From NCBI GenBank assembly GCA_026989405.1, contig JALSJL010000076.1, forward strand, positions 1-5,333: 5,333 nucleotides of DNA. Reading direction: 5' to 3'. Origin of the DNA: Marinosulfonomonas sp. Its GTDB lineage: Bacteria > Pseudomonadota > Alphaproteobacteria > Rhodobacterales > Rhodobacteraceae. Made by a program: the position numbers and the translations under genes. Shown one piece after another: positions 1 to 4,810 of the stretch. The notes under the pieces are model-generated. The model was not told the origin of the DNA, searched no databases, and worked only from the letters and a program-made list of their open reading frames with translations. Each line of letters starts with the position of its first letter. Positions within the stretch are counted from its first letter, which is position 1.

Positions 1-93
1 CATGTGGAATGTGCGTTGAAGTTCGGGCCCGGGTTGATTGCCGAGGATTTGCCGGAAGTCTTGCCGGAGGTGTTTCGTGATCTTGACGTTTGA
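1..93 (+). CDS. C-terminal fragment of an unrecognised protein
   Basis: Frame 1 is open from the window edge to TGA at 91-93 and encodes 30 residues, ending in LPEVFRDLDV. The composition (proline, acidic and hydrophobic residues, regular codons) looks like a genuine protein end. Frame 2 stops almost at once, and frame 3 reads a less protein-like string. The stretch is too short to name a family, and no motif is visible. It would be the gene directly upstream of the secreted jelly-roll protein, 46 bases before that start codon. The alternative is non-coding sequence that happens to be open for 30 codons. Confidence 0.5.
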   Translation, partial: HVECALKFGPGLIAEDLPEVLPEVFRDLDV

Positions 94-97
94 GCGT

Positions 98-140
98 GGG
101 GCGGGGGCGGGAGCCTCCGGCGGGAGTATTTGGGGCAAGA
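98..140 (+). repeat. G-rich intergenic element with small hairpin, possible dispersed repeat
   Basis: Five runs of three or more G lie at 98-101, 103-107, 109-111, 122-124 and 132-135. Within them, CTCC (115-118) and GGAG (123-126) can form a short hairpin, followed by TATTT, so the element could weakly terminate the upstream gene. From memory, close variants of cctccggcgggagtattt recur between genes in Rhodobacteraceae. That recollection is not testable inside this window, where only one copy occurs. Confidence 0.35.
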
Positions 141-967
141 TGAAGCTGGGGGCGCTGGCCCTGGCGGTTCTGGTCGGGGTGACGGGGCCGGGGCAGGGGG
201 CCGAATTGCTGTTTGCCTCGGGGTTCGAGGGCGAGGTGCGCCTGGCTCCGCAGGTCGATGATCTGGTGCCGATTGTCGGGCGTGACAGCGAGACCGGGTT
301 TGCCTGGCCGATTGACGTATTGGGGGCGCGTGGGTCGGGGCTGCACCTGATCGCGGTGGACGGCGGGCGTGCCGCGGGGGCCGCGTTGCAACGCCTGCGC
401 GGCCATGACGGCACGATGACGCGCGCGCTCTATTCCTACGAGAATTACGAGGCGCGCGACGACACGCAGCTGCCCTACGAGATACTCGATATCCGGCAGG
501 GGCGGCGCGACCTTTACGTGCGGTTCTGGATCAGGCTGGATCGCGAGAGCCTGCATCAGAAAGACAAGTGGCGCACGTTTTTCGAATGGAAGACCAGGGG
601 CAATGGGCGTGGGCGCGGGTTTCGGCTGATCTCGTTCATCTACACCGATGGGCAGGGGCGGCCCTATTGGCATTTCCAGGGCGACCGCGACCCGGAGCAT
701 CCGATCTGGGAGATCGACAATTTCGACATCCCGGTGCCCGAGGGGAAGTGGTTTTTGAACGAATTCTTCTGGCATTGGAGCGAGGGGCGCGACGGGCGCG
801 CGCTCTGGCGGGTGAACGGGCGCACCGTTGGCGACCATCGCGGGCCGACCACGCGAAACGGCCAGGCGCTGGATTTCATCATGCTCGGGCAGATTTATGG
901 CGATGCCAACCCCAAGCACCAGTGGGTCGACGACATCGAGATATGGGATGGCTGGCCGCCCGGCTGA
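140..967 (+). CDS. Secreted jelly-roll protein, polysaccharide lyase-like
   Basis: Encodes 275 residues from ATG 140. Residues 1-21 form a Sec signal peptide: Lys at position 2, a hydrophobic run ALALAVLVGV, and a likely cut after GQGA, so the product should be periplasmic or exported. The mature part is rich in aromatic beta-strand-like segments: DLYVRFWIRL (124-133), KWRTFFEWKT (143-152), RPYWHFQGD (174-182), KWFLNEFFWHW (203-213), and a final QWVDDIEIWDGWP (261-273). This pattern is typical of concanavalin A-like/LamG jelly rolls found in heparin-lyase-like and alginate/glucuronan-lyase-like families. The enzyme call is inference: catalytic residues cannot be assigned, and the protein might only bind glycans. 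A longer reading from 38, or GTG at 77, overlaps the upstream gene and would bury the signal peptide, so ATG 140 is preferred. The Shine-Dalgarno is weak (TGGGGC). No transporter, regulator or other carbohydrate gene is adjacent. Confidence 0.75.
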   Translation: MKLGALALAVLVGVTGPGQGAELLFASGFEGEVRLAPQVDDLVPIVGRDSETGFAWPIDVLGARGSGLHLIAVDGGRAAGAALQRLRGHDGTMTRALYSYENYEARDDTQLPYEILDIRQGRRDLYVRFWIRLDRESLHQKDKWRTFFEWKTRGNGRGRGFRLISFIYTDGQGRPYWHFQGDRDPEHPIWEIDNFDIPVPEGKWFLNEFFWHWSEGRDGRALWRVNGRTVGDHRGPTTRNGQALDFIMLGQIYGDANPKHQWVDDIEIWDGWPPG

Positions 968-981
968 GGTGGGGCGCAGAG

Positions 982-995
982 GCGACGCGCGTCGC
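982..995. other. 14-base perfect palindrome between convergent genes
   Basis: GCGACGCGCGTCGC is a perfect palindrome between the stop of the jelly-roll gene (967) and the stop of the Hint gene (1004-1006). As RNA it can only fold into a 5-bp stem with a GCGC loop, and neither strand has a T run after it. It is a weak candidate for a bidirectional transcription end in a 36-base convergent gap. It may equally be a chance product of high GC. Confidence 0.3.
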
Positions 996-1003
996 GGGCT
1001 GGC

Positions 1004-1522
1004 CTATTCGGCGGCGATGCTGGCGGCGGTGTTGGCGGCGGACAGCGGCGGTGTTGCGCTCATCACTTCCATGCCTTCGGCGTAGATCACCTGGGCGCTT
1101 TCCAGTTCCAGGTCGTAGACCAGCAACTCGCCCGGGTGTTCGCCCCAGGTGATGTGCTCGCCGTCCTGCAGGCGTGAGACGGGAACCGACGGGCTGTCGG
1201 CGCCGTAGAGCTTGTGGCTGCGCCAGTCGGCGAGGCGCACGGGCTGGTCGGGCGCCAGCAACATGTCGGCTGCCGGGCGGCCGGGGCCGAGCGCGCCGCG
1301 GCGCACCTCGATCGGGCAGTCCCGCAGCGGCCGGGCCGAAACATGGCGCAGGGTGCGCGGCCCGCCCGATGTCATGATGCGATCGCCCGCAGTCAGGTAT
1401 TCGACCGGCAGCGCGCCTTCGCTGGTCATCACGTGGGTGCCTTCGCACAGGCCGGTCTTGTAGATGAAATGGCGCACGGGCGCGGGCTTGCCCGGCTTGC
1501 GCTGGTCTGGTCTGCTCGACAT
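1004..1522 (-). CDS. Small stand-alone Hint-domain (Hint_2-like) protein
   Basis: Encodes 172 residues from ATG at 1522-1520. After a basic N-terminus, the Hint fold starts at GLCEGTHV (24-31), with Cys26 at the position of the splicing nucleophile. It continues through LPVEYLTAGDRIMTSGG (38-54, matching the family's PVE-L-GD-V-T block), RRGALGPGRP (74-83), LLAPDQPVRLADWRS (88-102), and a closing VIYAEGMEV (145-153). Hint_2 domains are common in Rhodobacteraceae, often at the ends of exported adhesins or RTX-like proteins. Here nothing else is attached: no signal peptide, no passenger. Where the family usually has S-P-x-H, this protein has A-P-D-Gln93. Self-cleavage is therefore doubtful, and the molecular role is unknown. 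ATG 1564 would add 14 residues and has AGGA 11 bases upstream; ATG 1522 has GGGGA about 7 bases upstream. I prefer 1522 because the added residues look unstructured, but the choice is open. Confidence 0.8.
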   Translation of the reverse strand: MSSRPDQRKPGKPAPVRHFIYKTGLCEGTHVMTSEGALPVEYLTAGDRIMTSGGPRTLRHVSARPLRDCPIEVRRGALGPGRPAADMLLAPDQPVRLADWRSHKLYGADSPSVPVSRLQDGEHITWGEHPGELLVYDLELESAQVIYAEGMEVMSATPPLSAANTAASIAAE

Positions 1523-1592
1523 TGGGATATCCCCGGTTTTGCTGCCTCGTCCGGGCGGCCTCATTTGGCGGGCCGTCCTGATTGATGAGGTG

Positions 1593-1621
1593 AATCTAGG
1601 ACAAGCCGGGGCCCTTGTGAA
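1593..1621 (-). promoter_or_regulatory. Candidate sigma70-type promoter for the Hint gene
   Basis: On the minus strand, TTCACA (1621-1616, five of six matches to TTGACA) is followed after exactly 17 bases by TAGATT (1598-1593, four of six matches to TATAAT). Transcription would start near 1586, leaving a leader of about 64 bases to ATG 1522 or about 22 bases to ATG 1564. The position, divergent from the tRNA gene, fits. Confidence 0.5.
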
Positions 1622-1640
1622 TCCCCCAATTCGAAAAACT

Positions 1641-1672
1641 TTGGCCTCGCATCCCGTATCGCGCTTTGCTAG
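1641..1672 (+). promoter_or_regulatory. Weak candidate promoter for tRNA-Leu
   Basis: TTGGCC (1641-1646) and a TTTGCTAG stretch (1665-1672) could serve as -35 and -10 elements. Depending on which hexamer is used, the spacer is 18 to 20 bases, so the match is poor. The location is right: the -10-like element ends 12 bases before the mature tRNA 5' end. No better pair was seen in the 120 bases upstream. Confidence 0.25.
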
Positions 1673-1684
1673 AAGCGCCGCCGT

Positions 1685-1769
1685 GCGGGTGTGGCGGAAC
1701 TGGTAGACGCACCAGATTTAGGTTCTGGCGCCGCGAGGCGTGGGGGTTCGAGTCCCTTCACCCGCACCA
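1685..1769 (+). tRNA. tRNA-Leu, anticodon UAG
   Basis: The gene is a complete 85-base class II tRNA with the CCA end encoded (1767-1769). The acceptor stem pairs GCGGGTG (1685-1691) with CACCCGC (1759-1765), with A1766 as discriminator. The anticodon stem CCAGA/TCTGG (1712-1716/1724-1728) encloses loop TTTAGGT, giving anticodon TAG at 1719-1721, which reads CUA and other CUN leucine codons. The long variable arm CGCC-GCGA-GGCG (1729-1740) is diagnostic of Leu/Ser/Tyr tRNAs. The T arm has loop TTCGAGT (1747-1753) and a stem of three GC pairs plus two G-U pairs. A discriminator A with a UAG anticodon makes leucine secure. tig follows 161 bases downstream on the same strand. Confidence 0.97.
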
Positions 1770-1869
1770 CCTCATGCTGATTTTGCGCCTCAAATCCTGG
1801 TCCGGGCCTGCGGTTCCAGCTGTCACGGCGGGTGTTTGCGCTTGCAACCCCTGATCCTCGCCCCTAGAA

Positions 1870-1897
1870 GGGCGGCTGATTTATATGCCAGCCGCCC
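1870..1897 (+). promoter_or_regulatory. Inverted repeat with AT-rich loop upstream of tig
   Basis: GGGCGGCTG (1870-1878) pairs perfectly with CAGCCGCCC (1889-1897) around the loop atttatatgc. The loop carries TTATAT/TATATG, the only -10-like sequence near the gene, placed 45-50 bases before the start codon. I could not find a good -35 at 16-18 bases from it. TTGCAA at 1842-1847 is too far away. The site could be a promoter covered by an operator, or a 5' UTR hairpin that shapes expression. Confidence 0.4.
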
Positions 1898-1916
1898 CGG
1901 CGGCCCCGGACCGTTG

Positions 1917-1923
1917 AAAAGGA
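1917..1923 (+). promoter_or_regulatory. Ribosome binding site of tig
   Basis: AAAAGGA lies seven bases before ATG 1931 with a pyrimidine-rich spacer (CACCCCC). The strength and spacing fix the start of trigger factor, and the protein begins with the family's usual N-terminus. Confidence 0.75.
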
Positions 1924-1930
1924 CACCCCC

Positions 1931-3262
1931 ATGAAGGTCAAAGAGACCCTGAACGAAGGCCTCAAGCGCGCCTACGAGATCACCATCACCGCCGATGAGC
2001 TGGACGCGAAGGTCAACGAAAAGCTGGCCGAAGCGCAGCCCGAAGTCGAGATGAAGGGGTTTCGCAAGGGCAAGGTGCCGATGGCGCTGCTGAAAAAGCA
2101 GTTCGGCGCGAAGGTTCTGGGCGAGGCGTTGCAGGAAACCATTGACGCGGCCATGGGTGAGCATTTCGAAAGTTCCGGCGACCGTCCGGCGATGCAGCCC
2201 GAGGTCAAGATGACCAACGAGGACTGGAAAGAGGGCGATGATGTCGAGGTGTCGGTGACTTATGAAAAATTGCCCGATGTGCCCGAGGTCGACCTGAAGA
2301 AGGTCAAGCTGGAAAAGCTGGTGGTCGAGGCCGACGACGCCGCCGTGGACGAAGCGCTGAAGAACCTCGCCGAGAACACGCCGAGCTTCAAGGACCGCAA
2401 GAAGGGCTCGAAAGCCAAGGACGGCGATCAGGTGGTGATCGACTTTCTGGGCAAGGTCGACGGCGAGGCGTTTGAAGGCGGCGCGGCGGAAGATTATCCG
2501 CTGGTGCTGGGCTCGAACAGCTTCATTCCGGGCTTTGAAGAGCAGCTTGTGGGCGCCAAGGCCGGGGACGAACTGGACGTGAAGGTCAAGTTCCCCGATG
2601 AATATGGCGCCGAGAACCTGGCCGGCAAGGACGCCGTTTTCACCTGCAAGGTGAAGGCCGTGAAAGAGCCGGTGGCCGCCGAAATTGACGACGAGATGGC
2701 CAAGAAATACGGCGTCGAGGATATCAAGACGCTGAAAGAACAGATCAAGGAGCGGCTGGAAGCGGAATATGCCGGCGCGGCGCGTCAGGTGATGAAGCGC
2801 AAGCTGCTGGATCAGCTGGACGGCATGGTCAAGTTCGACCTGCCCGAGAGCCTTGTCGAAGCCGAGGCCGGCCAGATCGCCCATCAGCTGTGGCACGAAG
2901 AAAACCCGGACGTGCAGGGCCACGATCATCCGGAAATCGAAACCACCGACGAGCACCGAAAACTGGGCGAGCGGCGCGTGCGCCTGGGCCTGCTTCTGGC
3001 CGAGCTGGGCCGCAAGAACGAGGTCGAGGTGACGGATGCCGAGATGAGCCAGGCCGTGATGGCGCAGGCGCGCCAGTATCCGGGCCAGGAAAAGGAATTC
3101 TTCGAGTTCGTTCAGAAGAACCCGCAGATGCGCCAGCAGATCCAGGCACCGCTGTTCGAGGACAAGGTCGTTGACCACATCTTCGAGAATGCCGAGGTGA
3201 AAGAGAAGAAGATCAAGAAAGAGGCGCTGGAAAAGGCGCTGGAGGCGCTGGAAGACGAATAA
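1931..3262 (+). CDS. tig: Trigger factor, ribosome-associated chaperone and prolyl isomerase
   Basis: Encodes 443 residues, close to the usual 430-450 for the family. Trigger factor docks at the ribosome exit tunnel beside L23 and shields nascent chains; it also has peptidyl-prolyl cis/trans isomerase activity. The N-terminal domain carries the ribosome-binding signature GFRKGKVP (43-50). An FKBP-type PPIase domain spans about 163-245, including GDQVVIDFLGKVDGEAFEGG (165-184), VLGSNSFIPGFEEQLVGAK (192-210) and the closing AVFTCKVKAVKE (235-246). The remainder, rich in Lys/Glu helices with QMRQQIQAPLFEDKVVDHI (399-417), is the C-terminal substrate cradle. All three domains appear intact. In many bacteria tig is followed by clpP-clpX; here a strong stem and a desaturase follow instead. 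The gene appears monocistronic, with tRNA-Leu upstream and its own ribosome binding site. The identification is secure. Confidence 0.97.
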   Translation: MKVKETLNEGLKRAYEITITADELDAKVNEKLAEAQPEVEMKGFRKGKVPMALLKKQFGAKVLGEALQETIDAAMGEHFESSGDRPAMQPEVKMTNEDWKEGDDVEVSVTYEKLPDVPEVDLKKVKLEKLVVEADDAAVDEALKNLAENTPSFKDRKKGSKAKDGDQVVIDFLGKVDGEAFEGGAAEDYPLVLGSNSFIPGFEEQLVGAKAGDELDVKVKFPDEYGAENLAGKDAVFTCKVKAVKEPVAAEIDDEMAKKYGVEDIKTLKEQIKERLEAEYAGAARQVMKRKLLDQLDGMVKFDLPESLVEAEAGQIAHQLWHEENPDVQGHDHPEIETTDEHRKLGERRVRLGLLLAELGRKNEVEVTDAEMSQAVMAQARQYPGQEKEFFEFVQKNPQMRQQIQAPLFEDKVVDHIFENAEVKEKKIKKEALEKALEALEDE

Positions 3263-3266
3263 ACCG

Positions 3267-3308
3267 CGTCGGGCCGGGCGGGCGCTGCATGCCCCGCCCG
3301 GCCCGACG
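3267..3308 (+). terminator. Strong stem-loop after tig, likely terminator
   Basis: CGTCGGGCCGGGCGGG (3267-3282) pairs without mismatch with its complement at 3293-3308, giving a 16-bp stem with a 10-base loop that starts four bases after the tig stop codon. Only two T residues follow, so it departs from the classic intrinsic terminator. It may act with Rho or mainly protect the 3' end of the tig mRNA. Confidence 0.7.
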
Positions 3309-3390
3309 TTGCCGCCAACCGGACCCGGCAGGAGCGGCGACGACAAATTCGCACCGCCAGTGTCGCGGCCCTGGCCCCGTTCAAGGCCGG

Positions 3391-3457
3391 AAATGACAGT
3401 TTTCAGCTGTCAAAATGACAATTTTCCCGACATGTTCGTCCCGGCAACGTCATTTTG
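3391..3457 (+). promoter_or_regulatory. Operator-like cluster of AAATGACA repeats upstream of the desaturase
   Basis: Two direct copies of AAATGACArTTTTC lie at 3391-3404 and 3413-3426, 22 bases apart (about two helical turns) and differing at one position. Between them, TGTCA (3408-3412) forms the inverted pair TGACAG-N7-CTGTCA with copy 1 and TGTCA-AAA-TGACA with copy 2. A further inverted element, GTCATTTTG (3449-3457), is the exact reverse complement of CAAAATGAC (3411-3419). Such spaced, oriented repeats typically bind a dimeric regulator. No regulator gene is adjacent, and I do not recognise the motif. Confidence 0.5.
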
Positions 3458-3519
3458 TTGCCCGAATGAACGGTATGGTAACTTTTTGGGAAGCACTATT
3501 CGAATTGCTCTGAAACCCC

Positions 3520-3547
3520 TTGTTTATGTGGCCTGAGCGTCTATTTA
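3520..3547 (+). promoter_or_regulatory. Weak candidate promoter for the desaturase
   Basis: TTGTTT (3520-3525) and TATTTA (3542-3547) are separated by 16 bases. Each matches the sigma70 consensus only partly. If used, transcription would begin near 3554. That supports ATG 3572 as the start codon and rules out GTG 3548. Confidence 0.25.
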
Positions 3548-3571
3548 GTGTGCAAACTATCGGGCAGGAAA

Positions 3572-4615
3572 ATGGACAGACAAGACAATGACAATGCCAT
3601 CGCGGATGATGGCAAACCGGCGCGTGACTGGGTTCGCACGCTCGCCAACTATCGCGACCCCAGCTACGGGCGCAGCTTTCTGGAAATTGCGATCACTGCC
3701 ATTCCGTTTCTTGGCCTGTGGGCCGCAGCCTGGTGGGCGCTTGACGTCAGCTATCTGCTGACCCTGGCATTCGCGGCCCTGAACGGTCTTTTCCTGGTGC
3801 GCCTTTTCATTATCCAGCACGATTGCGGCCACGGGGCCTATTTCAAGAACCGCACGTTGAACAATTGGGTCGGTCGGATATTCGGGGTGGTCACCCTGAC
3901 GCCCTATGACGTCTGGAAACGCAGCCACAACATGCACCACAACGGCTCGGGAAATCTCGACAAGCGCTCGCTTGGGGGCGAGGTTGCGACGATGACGGTC
4001 GCCGAATACCGCAGTCTGCCACGCTGGGAACGCTTGAAATACCGCATGTATCGTCATCCGTTGGTGCTGTTCGGCATCGGGCCGGTTTATATCTATTTCC
4101 TGACCAACCGTTTGCCCTACGGCATGATGCGGTCGGCAAAATACTGGCTCAGTGCCATGGGCACCAACCTGGGTATTGCCCTGGTTCTGGGCCTGATCAT
4201 CTGGTTCGGTGGCTGGGAGCCGTTCCTGCTGATCTTCATCCCCACGACGCTTGTCGGGGCCACGGCTGGCATCTGGATGTTCTACGTCCAGCACCAGTTC
4301 GAGGACGCCCAGTGGGACGAAAATGAAAACTGGGACATGCATGAGGCGGCGTTGCACGGCAGTTCGCACTATGTTCTTCCGCAGCCGCTGCAATGGCTGA
4401 CCGGCAATATCGGTATCCATCATGTGCACCATCTTTACAGCCGCATCCCGTTTTACCGGCTGACCGAGGTGCTGCGCGACCACCCGGCATTGGAATCCAT
4501 GAACCGGTTGAGCATCCGTGAGAGCATCGCCTGCGTGAAGTTGCAGCTTTGGGATGAGAAGGAACGCAAGCTGTTGTCATACGCCCAGATGAAGGCGGCC
4601 TACGGCCCGCTCTGA
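3572..4615 (+). CDS. Membrane fatty acid desaturase, omega-6/delta-12 (DesA) type
   Basis: Encodes 347 residues. Enzymes of this integral-membrane di-iron family insert a cis double bond into an acyl chain using O2 and electrons from ferredoxin or a similar donor. All three histidine boxes are present: HDCGH (83-87), HNMHH (119-123) and HHVHH (283-287); VQHQFED (239-245) supplies a further conserved His. The stretch after box 2, SGNLDKRSLGGEVATMTVAEY (split here around SGNLDKR, 126-132, and MTVAEY, 141-146), is characteristic of DesA-like enzymes. Hydrophobic segments lie near 38-54, 58-80, 166-180, 197-214 and 218-238. Regiochemistry and acyl carrier cannot be read from sequence. AGGAA (3566-3570) precedes ATG 3572 by an unusually short gap. 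GTG 3548 would add eight residues and has only GAG ten bases upstream. The gene is not in an operon; it converges on rplI. Confidence 0.92.
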   Translation: MDRQDNDNAIADDGKPARDWVRTLANYRDPSYGRSFLEIAITAIPFLGLWAAAWWALDVSYLLTLAFAALNGLFLVRLFIIQHDCGHGAYFKNRTLNNWVGRIFGVVTLTPYDVWKRSHNMHHNGSGNLDKRSLGGEVATMTVAEYRSLPRWERLKYRMYRHPLVLFGIGPVYIYFLTNRLPYGMMRSAKYWLSAMGTNLGIALVLGLIIWFGGWEPFLLIFIPTTLVGATAGIWMFYVQHQFEDAQWDENENWDMHEAALHGSSHYVLPQPLQWLTGNIGIHHVHHLYSRIPFYRLTEVLRDHPALESMNRLSIRESIACVKLQLWDEKERKLLSYAQMKAAYGPL

Positions 4616-4681
4616 TCCGGCATATTCGGTTGCGACATGCGGCAGGTCTTTGAGCCGCGCGGGAGCGGGCATCCGCAAGCG

Positions 4682-4709
4682 CCCCGGCGCGGATCACCTG
4701 ACGCCGGGG
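4682..4709. repeat. Inverted repeat in the desaturase-rplI gap
   Basis: CCCCGGCG (4682-4689) pairs with CGCCGGGG (4702-4709) around a 12-base loop, 67 bases after the desaturase stop. No T run follows on either strand. It may help stabilise the 3' end of the desaturase transcript, or be chance in GC-rich DNA. The rest of 4616-4755 shows no gene. Confidence 0.3.
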
Positions 4710-4755
4710 ACAAGGCCCCCATGACGCCACCACGAAAACAGAAAAGCAGAAACAA

Positions 4756-4785
4756 GAAAGCCGCGCCCGACCGGGCGCGGCTTTC
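4756..4785. terminator. Bidirectional intrinsic terminator between desaturase and rplI
   Basis: GAAAGCCGCGCCC (4756-4768) pairs perfectly with GGGCGCGGCTTTC (4773-4785) around a GACC loop. The A/T-rich ends of the stem give TTT at the distal edge on both strands. On the minus strand this continues as TTGTTTCTGCTTTTC, a fair terminator for rplI, whose stop lies 25 bases before the stem. On the plus strand it is followed by CTGATTTCT and can stop the desaturase transcript. Confidence 0.85.
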
Positions 4786-4810
4786 CTGATTTCTCGGTCG
4801 GGTCGGGAGC

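Larger units (their letters stand above)
3263..3571 (+). other. 309-base gene-free region between tig and the desaturase
   Basis: The first 46 bases are the tig terminator stem. About 3311-3390 is GC-rich with nothing recognisable. From about 3391 to 3550 the base composition turns clearly AT-richer, and this part holds the TGACA half-site cluster (3391-3457), an ATTCGAAT palindrome (3498-3505) and a weak promoter candidate. A 75-codon open frame (3309-3536) has no convincing start signal or protein-like sequence and is not called. Confidence 0.7.

Noticed and set aside
568..1152. A 194-codon plus-strand frame spanning the jelly-roll gene end and the Hint gene end
   Set aside because: It overlaps two well-supported genes in other frames and is dominated by Arg, Ala and Gly, as expected of out-of-frame GC-rich DNA.
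1817..1825. CAGCTGTCA upstream of tig also occurs at 3404-3412 upstream of the desaturase
   Set aside because: A shared 9-mer is not surprising in over 5 kb. The copy near tig lacks the flanking AAATGACA repeats, so shared regulation is not supported.
1823..3346. A 507-codon open frame on the minus strand covering all of tig
   Set aside because: It is the antisense of a secure trigger factor gene. Its translation is a repetitive run of Leu, Phe, His and Val produced by the codon bias of the Lys/Glu-rich sense strand, with no recognisable domain.
3309..3536. A 75-codon plus-strand frame between tig and the desaturase
   Set aside because: It has no ribosome binding site, its start lies against the terminator stem, its composition is unremarkable, and it runs through the repeat cluster. 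It is best explained as chance.
3557..4483. A 308-codon open frame antisense to the desaturase
   Set aside because: The sense strand carries three intact histidine boxes. The antisense product has no motif or hydrophobic pattern of a real protein.
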